A DNA stretch of 64,000 nt from contig NC_092859.1 of the NCBI RefSeq assembly GCF_032062135.1, positions 31,923,331-31,987,330 of the forward strand, given 5' to 3'. Origin of the DNA: Pyxicephalus adspersus. Its lineage: Eukaryota; Chordata; Amphibia; Anura; Pyxicephalidae. How positions within the stretch are numbered: position 1 is the first letter of the stretch; every line of letters starts with the position of its first letter. The position numbers were made by a program, and so were the translations under genes. This document shows positions 57,307 through 64,000 of the stretch, one piece after another. The notes below the pieces were generated by a model. It searched no databases. It saw nothing but the letters and a program-made list of their open reading frames with translations, and was not told where the DNA came from.

Positions 57307-58989
57307 TATCAGTGTAAACTTACACATGTACGTATTTGGAGAACAGCTAAATTATTTTAGCCACATCCTGCTCTTATTCATCACACTAGCCTGGAGAGTA
57401 ATCATATCATTATTGCTTAGCTAGCTTATTATTGCTTAGGTAAATACATTTAAATACATAAGGACCATGCTATAAAAAGAAATCTCTTTTGTTCCTGTTT
57501 ATATAAAAATGGTGTGTTGACACATTTGCCATTTTCCTATGTGTTGCTTTTAGCAGCTTGTAAGCCCATATTTTTTTTACCACATTTAGACCAGCTAACT
57601 GGTGGTCTGGAAAAGTAGTAAACTTGAAAGCTGTGCTGTGTTTTCATGCAAAGTGTGTTTTCAAAAAAAAGGACATCTTAGAGAAAAAGAAAGAGGGGGG
57701 AGTTTCTAACAAGACATTATATTTTCCACTATTACCCTAATAAAGTAAATCTATAACAAAGTTTTTTTTTTAACTGCAGAGAGTCTCCAAAACAAAGAAG
57801 TGCAGAGGTAAAACATAAACAACAGCCAAAAAATGCAAATTATTGATCATAAAGTTTAAAAAGATTGATACAGGATTACTCTCATTGATAAGCAAAATTG
57901 TACTGGCCCTCCCGTAGAAGGGGGTTATCTTCCTGTGGGCCCCTTATAGATTTGGGGTTTATTATTGCAGTCATTGACACCGTTTGGGGTTATTGATGCC
58001 ACTGAGTCTTTTTTTAATAAAATACAATATAAACAAATTAACTTGGTTGTAAAGCAGTTAGAAAATGTTCAGTTAATACATTTTTATTGAACAAATCCAT
58101 CCAGAAAACTTTTGCAAATAGAAGGAAAAAAAGCCTTGTCAGGAAAACATAGTGTGCAGAGATCTGACATTTTAGAAATTACCCCCTTTGAATGTCACTA
58201 AAAAGAGAAGTGACAGGCAACAGCTAAAACACATACAGTATATAAACATAATAAAATGGCTCTTAACATTTGAAATGAGAACATTAGACATCATTGAGGT
58301 TTAACAAATATTTACACAGATCTTCACTTCTGCTTCAGACACCATTTATCCGTACATTAGTCCTTTTTCTCAAAAATGAACCCAAACCAAATATTTCATT
58401 TTCCATCTGCCATTTCGGTAATTTTACTTTAAGAGTTTAAAGCCAATGAAGGTGTCAAATTCAATATATTGTCCAAATATTAGAGACAGTGGAGACCTCA
58501 GACATTACATGACCCACAAAACTGCCCATTTCCCTTTCAATATAAGTTGTTTATATGGAGGGAGATGACTGACTTGTGGTTTGCTAAACTTTCATATTTG
58601 AAACTTTAACAAATAGGTTTTGTTTAGGAAAGCTTGGTGATGCCTAAACCAGCTTGTTATATTACCCGTACTATTTACAAATTGTTTGCAGGAGAGGAAC
58701 AATGCTTGCTTGGCCAAAACCTGAGCTGGTTCTTCAAAAACCTTTTCGTTATAAAAATGCAATCATCCAAAATAGCAGAAATAGAAAAACATTAGTAGAC
58801 ACAGCACAATCCAAGCCTCAAGAGTTTCAGTTTCATAACTTCAATTCTAAAACAGTTTATAAACTCACCTGTAAGTCAGCCTTTACACCAGAACTGGAAA
58901 TTCTAAGGACAACACTGACATTTTGGCAATGTTGTATTTTAATATAGGACTGGTGGCTTTTGGCAACTTTGCTTTGGTTGCCTAATAGG
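57307..58989. other. Unassigned sequence
   Basis: No gene is recognised. A plus-strand frame at 58654-58947 has no domain I know. Confidence 0.45.
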
Positions 58990-59517
58990 TTAATGTGTAC
59001 CTAAACTCAGAAATTTCACTTTACATAAAAGGGTGGACAACCCTTTTATGTTAATTCAAAATTTTGGTTGTTTTTTTTTTTTAGGTGCAACACTCTTTTT
59101 TTTTATAAAACAAAAGAGTGCAGGACCCCCCATCAATTCTCAATTGCCTAGGTGATCGAGAATGAATGGGAGCACATATCACTTATCCTGGAATGCTCTT
59201 GGGTGCTACTTCTGTGCATGCCCAAGCATCTCGGGCATGTACAGAAGGGGCCTTTTCGTGAAATGGGAAAAAAATTGCCAATTTCACGCATGCGTAGTGC
59301 AAGTTTTTTTCTAACTTACGTCACCTGATCTTGCGCCTGGGTTGGTGACGTAGGAAGAAGAACCGGTAGAAAGAGGGGAAGATGGCGGCGCCCGGCGCAC
59401 GGGCTTGGGGACGGATACCGGGACGATGCGGGACACCTCCAGACCGATCAACTGTACTGCGGTATTGAAGTGTATTTTTTTTTGTTTTGGGCATTTTTCA
59501 GTTTACTTCCTCTTTAA
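58990..59517. mobile_element. TTAA-flanked MITE, copy 4 (~0.53 kb)
   Basis: TTAA at 58990-58993 and 59514-59517. The left terminus reads 'ttaatgtgtacctaaactca' and the complement of the right terminus 'ttaaagaggaagtaaactga', which agree at most positions. Inside are a local palindrome ('cataaaagggtg/cacccttttatg'-like near 59022-59050), a CpG-rich module ('gaagatggcggcgcccggcg') also seen in decayed form at 45586-45851, and 'gcgcctgggttggtgacgta'. Non-coding. Confidence 0.75.
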
Positions 59518-59604
59518 GTCTTTTCCTGTACGGGTTGGGTTAAGGTAGATCAATGTTAAGATCTAGAGATAGAGGGTTACATTTAAGGTTTTAGGGTTAA
59601 ACAG

Positions 59605-59941
59605 TAAAGCTGCGTACACACGTGCAATTTTTGTCGTTGGAAAGGATCTTTCACGATCCTTTCCAACGACAAAGGACTACACGATCCATGAACGGTGCTA
59701 TACATACAGCACCATTCTGCTCTATGGAGAGGGGAGGGGGAGAGCGACGGAGCGGCACCCTGCTGCGCGCTCTCCCGCTTCCCTTGCATTAGGATCGGTC
59801 GTCGTTCATCGTCCGTGGATCCGCCAGGACGGTCGTTCGGACGATGGACGAGGCCGACTGTACACACGCCAGATTTTCGCCCGATATCTGGCCGATGCCG
59901 ATTATCGGGCGAGAAAAATCTGACGTGTGTACGAAGCTTTA
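59605..59941. mobile_element. DNA-transposon MITE with 'cgtacacacg' termini
   Basis: The first 19 bp 'taaagctgcgtacacacgt' and the complement of the last 19 bp 'taaagcttcgtacacacgt' differ at one position. A perfect hairpin 'gtcgttggaaaggatc' with its complement lies just inside the left end, and CpG-rich inverted modules ('cggacgat', 'cgggcga') fill the interior. 337 bp. The target duplication is not clear. Frames on both strands across it are artefacts of CpG-rich DNA. I recognise the termini from a common frog repeat family. Confidence 0.85.
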
Positions 59942-60927
59942 ATGTAATCATCCACAAGGAGTTCACTTTGTAGCATTTAATGAATGCTTTTTAGCAATAT
60001 AAGCAGTAAAAGCATAGTAATTACCTGGCTCTACCATTTCCATGTTCTCAATTCATTTCCTGAAGGAGTGTGGCAAATACATTTTGTTTTCCTTGTTTGC
60101 CTGGGCAGAATTGTCATCTTATTACACGTGATTGTTTGTGTTGAAAGAATGCTTTGCCAATGCACAGCTGCCTCCAATATGCCACTGTCATTCCTGTTGG
60201 CCGGTTTCAGGAGGCCAATTTAAGAACAGTAAAATGTCACTCATACATCTCTCCATCAGTTCACATGCACTTGAGTGGCAGTGGCATCTGTGATAAATGC
60301 TATAAGGCACTTGAAGTCTGGGAGCTTACAGTGCCATCACTGCAAGTGATATGCCACTGCCCGCACATAGCTCTGTAAAAATGGGGGAGATAAAAATTAC
60401 AAGGTAGTTTTCTAGTACTGTTTACTTTTGATACTCACAGTGTGCCACAGATTGTTTTGGTATCTAAGACAATGGCAAAGAGCTGTTCCTGACCTATTTC
60501 TGTCATTGTCCCTACCACACCAGGTCTGAAACCAAATGGACCCACTCCGGATTTACCTCATCTGTTTTTATCATCTTTTATGTTTTGGCCACCTCATTCT
60601 ATTTACAACAGAGCCGCAGTAAACACTTCCCCACCTATTCATCCCCTATGAAAAGACATTTCGCTTGAACAGGCGCCAGGGACATCAGCCTTTCAGCTGT
60701 GCTTGACAGAAGCCGAGAACAGACAATTCATCCTCCACCTCCCCTGTCTTATTATTCCTAAATGACATGTCACTCATGCAGAGTGCTAGCAGCTGTGTAC
60801 AAAATGTTATTTGTTTTCATCCAAGCTTTGACCAGGTTCTGCAGACCGAGTACATACTGAAGGGACATAATGAGTTTAAAGGGATACCACTATGTATAGC
60901 ATTGGGAACATCATTGCTGTCTTTTTG
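59942..60927. other. Unassigned sequence with a possible conserved block
   Basis: No gene is recognised. 60510-60760 is comparatively GC-balanced and free of repeat signatures; weak candidate for conserved non-coding DNA. Confidence 0.35.
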
Positions 60928-61144
60928 GGATTGATTAAATAAAGATCTCCAAAGCTGGAGAGGATACACTTTCATCAGTAAAGCTGGGTGATCCAGCAAA
61001 CCTGGAAGGGATTTGGTCCAGTATTCAAACCAGAAAAAGAAAGAAAAGAAATAGAAAATGACCTTGAAGAAATCCATTGCAGGTTGGCTGGATCACCCAA
61101 CTTCACTGATGCAAGTGTATCCTCTCCAGCTTTGGCTAACTTGA
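60928..61144. mobile_element. Palindromic MITE, copy 7
   Basis: Arms are 'ggatacactttcatcagtaa' and 'cttcactgatgcaagtgtat' with 'ctggaagggatttggtcca' inside. The centre is replaced by an A/G-rich stretch ('aaaaagaaagaaaagaaa', near 61034-61055), a change unique to this copy. Termini are eroded. Confidence 0.8.
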
Positions 61145-61194
61145 TGCACAATAACAATGATAGTTTTAGCTGTCAGTAAGTGGGGATTCTGATG

Positions 61195-61410
61195 AGCATT
61201 ATAAAGAAAGAATTCATCCCACTGACCACCAATGTAAGGCTCATTTTTCCGAACAACTACCAACAGTTGGTGCATTCATCCCACTGGCCTATATAAGGAC
61301 CAGTCTTTCCAATGAACCCCAATAAATTGTTTTTACCAGTGGTTCCCTGTGACCTAAAAAATATTTCAAGGGCTTTTTTAGGAAAATGATTGAAAATGCT
61401 GGATTCGCCT
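61195..61410. mobile_element. Dispersed repeat B, copy 3
   Basis: Contains two successive 'attcatcccactg' modules (61210 and 61274), each followed by 'aagg' and a 'tttttcc/ctttcc' element, then 'ggttccctgtgacctaaaaa' and 'atatttcaaggg'. The first part is thus a short tandem duplication. Shares its last module with copies 1 and 2. Confidence 0.55.
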
Positions 61411-62257
61411 CTGAATTTCATTAAAAAAAAGCTCATATGAAGGCATAAATATTTGATTGACATAAGATCATTGATCAGGAATGACTAATTTTTATTTGGC
61501 ATTTAGCCTGGAGGACTCCTTTGCAACCTCCAGTCAATAGAAGCTCTGATAGTTGTCAAACAGTGCCGGTGTAGGACACCGCCCTTGACTTGCAATTGCT
61601 AGAGAACCATCCCATCTCCCTTTCAGCTCCGCTGGTTGATAGTGCACATCTCTAACCAGGCAAAAGATTGATATCATGGAGAAAACCAATCATTTACAGT
61701 GGTCTGGCACCCATCAACTAGTGTATGGCTGGCATAGGTCATAGGATACCAGGTGGCATGTTGTTGCTTGCACTTTGTCTACACATGTGTAGACTCTGTT
61801 TCATGTGGCTTATTGTATTTGCTACAATCATTGAGCCTTTGTGTTCAGCAACTGCTTACATAAATCTAAGCCACTGTCAATGCATTATTTGCGGTGCTTT
61901 GTTAGACATGCAGAAGGAAGGAAAAGCATTACAGAACAGTGGCTGTGCAGTATTACTAACTAGGAACCAATGCAAGTAATGTCATACAACCAGAAGACCT
62001 TGGCGGGTGTACCCTAAATTACATAATAATGAATAATGCACAAATTACATTATAATGCATATTATTCTGAATTCTGTCCTATAAAACATTTGGTTCCGCT
62101 TTTAGAAGTTTCATAAAAAGCATTTACATGAAAACCCCAAAAAGATTCATCTCTGCATGCCAGCTACTGAAGTGGAGGTGTTTGTCTGGGCTTACAAGTG
62201 GTTGAGAACCCGGGGTGGATCTCACCAGCTTGGGAAGAGGGTGGGACAGTGACACAG
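61411..62257. other. Unassigned sequence
   Basis: Nothing recognised. Confidence 0.5.
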
Positions 62258-62458
62258 TGGGCCTGATTTAATAAAACTCTCCATGGCTGGATGGGATACA
62301 CTTTTATTAGTGAAGCTGGGTGATCCAGGAAACTTGGAATAGATCTGGTCCAGGATGCAGAAAATAGCAAAATCCAATCCAGGTTTGCTGGATTACCCAG
62401 CTTCACTGATAAAAGAGTATCCTCTCCAGCCTTGGTGACCTTTAATAAATCAGGTCCA
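62258..62458. mobile_element. Palindromic MITE, copy 8
   Basis: Full-length with slightly shortened centre. It starts 'tgggcctgatttaataaaac' and ends 'ctttaataaatcaggtcca'. Arms are 'gtgaagctgggtgatccagg' and 'gctggattacccagcttcac'. About 200 bp. Confidence 0.88.
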
Positions 62459-64000
62459 GTGGCTATACTATTGCATACTCTTTAAATGTTAGCCTTAGCG
62501 TACAGGGAGACTAAATGGGTCCCAGCCAGGTAGAACAATGACCTCATCTATGTTTTATTGCAGTATTTGGCTGGAGTATCCCTTTAGCATTAATGTGCCA
62601 AGTGTTCCTGCTTTGTCTTTTCAAGTGATAAATACTGTCTTGTACTCAATGACAGAGAGCTTGGAAAAGTCCTGAAAGGATAAAGAGTTTCTAGTGTGTT
62701 TTAAGGTCACTGATGTTTTTATGGCTGACTGGTTTATAAATGTAGCGGAGACAAAGAAAAGTCAGATTGATTCCTCAGTTTAGTGAGCTCCAAAGTACTT
62801 GGGATATATTTTACAGAAAACTATTAAAGCAACTGACTCCATGTTTTTTTTGTAATGCTTTCTCAAAAAAAGGCATTTTTTTCTGTGAGCCTTACATAAA
62901 TATTATGAGCAGGGTTTCTTATAAAATCCTTGTTAAACGTCCTGACATAACATCTGTAAAATAGTTCAAGGCTGGAAAAATAGATCATTATCTTGCAATG
63001 CCAGCCAGGGTCTGAGAGATACTTGTATCTTTTGGACATTTTTGATATTGCTAGTGGCAAGCCTTATTAGTTGAACATGTTGAGTATTAAACAAGTATTA
63101 CAAGTATTTGGTATTCAAGTTTAAAGGTGAAATATTTAAAATCAATAATATTTATGCTGGCTCTACAGCATTAGCTTTTAGTATTTGCATACTAGCTAAT
63201 CCCCCTATTAGTTCCTAAATAGTGTAATCATTCACCAAAATCTGTTGTCATATGGCATACAGGGTCACCCCTGTTTAATCTTTAAAATTTTAGAGTGGGA
63301 GGATCTTGGGGGCCCATAAGTGTCCACCAGCAGGGTGCTTTTGGGTCCTAAAACGCCAGAAGTTTTATACTTAATAGAAAAATTATTAGAACCTGTGGGG
63401 GTGAACAACTGGTTTCCTTGTATGTAAATATGCTTGCTGGAAGGGCTGTTAAAATAATGTTTATAGGGTGGGAATGATTAGGGACATTTTGCCCCGAAAT
63501 ATACAGTAAAGTAAACCTATCCCCAAGATAAACATTGGATTGCCATTGCCTGGCTGTTTTGCAAACCCTCACAACTATAACATCATGCTCACCTAGGAGC
63601 GGTTGGACACATTTTATTGAACATGTTTTATAGCATTGTATGTATTATTCTCAGTTCTAATGAGTGCACAAACCCCAACTAAGGTAACTCCCAGTTTTAA
63701 TTGTTAATACCTGTTCATACCTTCCATCATACTCATACAATCCAGTATACGATAGAGAATGGAATATGGTGATCAATTAAATGTTACAGATCAAGTCCAA
63801 TAGAATGTGACTAACTTCTAGCTATATCATGACCTGGCTGAATAGAACCCTTAGGGCCATATTGATTGTGGTAATTTTCCTATACAAATGACACCAGATG
63901 ATGATCAGTTTTTGAGAAAAGCCTCCCTTACCCTGTCTTGCACCAGTATAGGTTGCCCAACATCGATTTGAACTTTGAAGTTGCAGGATCTAATATTTAA
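62459..64000. other. Unassigned sequence to the window end
   Basis: AT-rich; no gene, RNA gene or named repeat recognised. The longest frame (63348-63572, minus) has no motif. Confidence 0.5.

Noticed and set aside
59583..59973. Long overlapping frames on both strands
   Set aside because: They lie across a CpG-rich MITE and arise from its base composition.
1..64000. tRNA, rRNA, snRNA genes and bacterial-type operons, promoters or terminators
   Set aside because: No cloverleaf, U-snRNA or rRNA signature was recognised, and nothing in the composition or frames suggests prokaryotic genes.

Overview
This window looks like vertebrate nuclear DNA. It is AT-rich, has no long open reading frames, and is packed with transposon remnants of kinds typical of frogs. 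The inference of an anuran, probably a ranoid frog, rests on three things seen here: a Ngaro/DIRS-type retrotransposon, Tc1, L1-like and CR1-like debris, and many palindromic MITE families that I recognise from frog genomes. I found no intact protein-coding gene, no confident exon, and no tRNA, rRNA or snRNA gene. The window reads as intergenic or deep intronic DNA. There is no bacterial-style gene organisation.

Layout. 1-9 kb holds palindromic MITE copies, one hAT-type MITE and a possible Ngaro 3' end. 8.9-20 kb is repeat-dense. It holds a TTAA-flanked MITE, two related fold-back elements (9.8-10.9 kb and 18.6-19.2 kb), a degenerate ~45-bp tandem array, a hAT-like element with a large hairpin MITE inside it, and a second Ngaro-like 3' end. 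20-36 kb is mostly unassigned. It carries two palindromic MITEs, a hAT MITE with a perfect 8-bp target duplication, a LINE/SINE 3' tail, an unidentified pseudogene-like block and a composite TTAA element with a CR1-like fragment inside. 37-41.4 kb is the main coding debris: a minus-strand Ngaro/DIRS retrotransposon (reverse transcriptase, tyrosine recombinase and SGNH-hydrolase remnants) followed by a plus-strand L1-like ORF2 remnant. 45.5-50.4 kb contains a candidate conserved regulatory element with RFX, homeodomain and T-box motifs, a ~0.9-kb minisatellite interrupted by a truncated hAT MITE, and four copies of a ~183-bp tandem unit. 52-64 kb holds more MITEs, a Tc1 transposase fragment and a short tandem array.

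All recognised coding remnants are broken by frameshifts, stops or deletions, so none is expected to make protein. The most notable items are the internally deleted Ngaro element, in which the reverse transcriptase thumb is joined directly to the recombinase; the ~183-bp tandem array, which keeps a CAG/GTA donor-like motif in each unit; the repeated palindromic MITE (eight copies in 64 kb); and the regulatory-looking block near 46.4 kb. Family assignments come from reading motifs and termini, without any database search.
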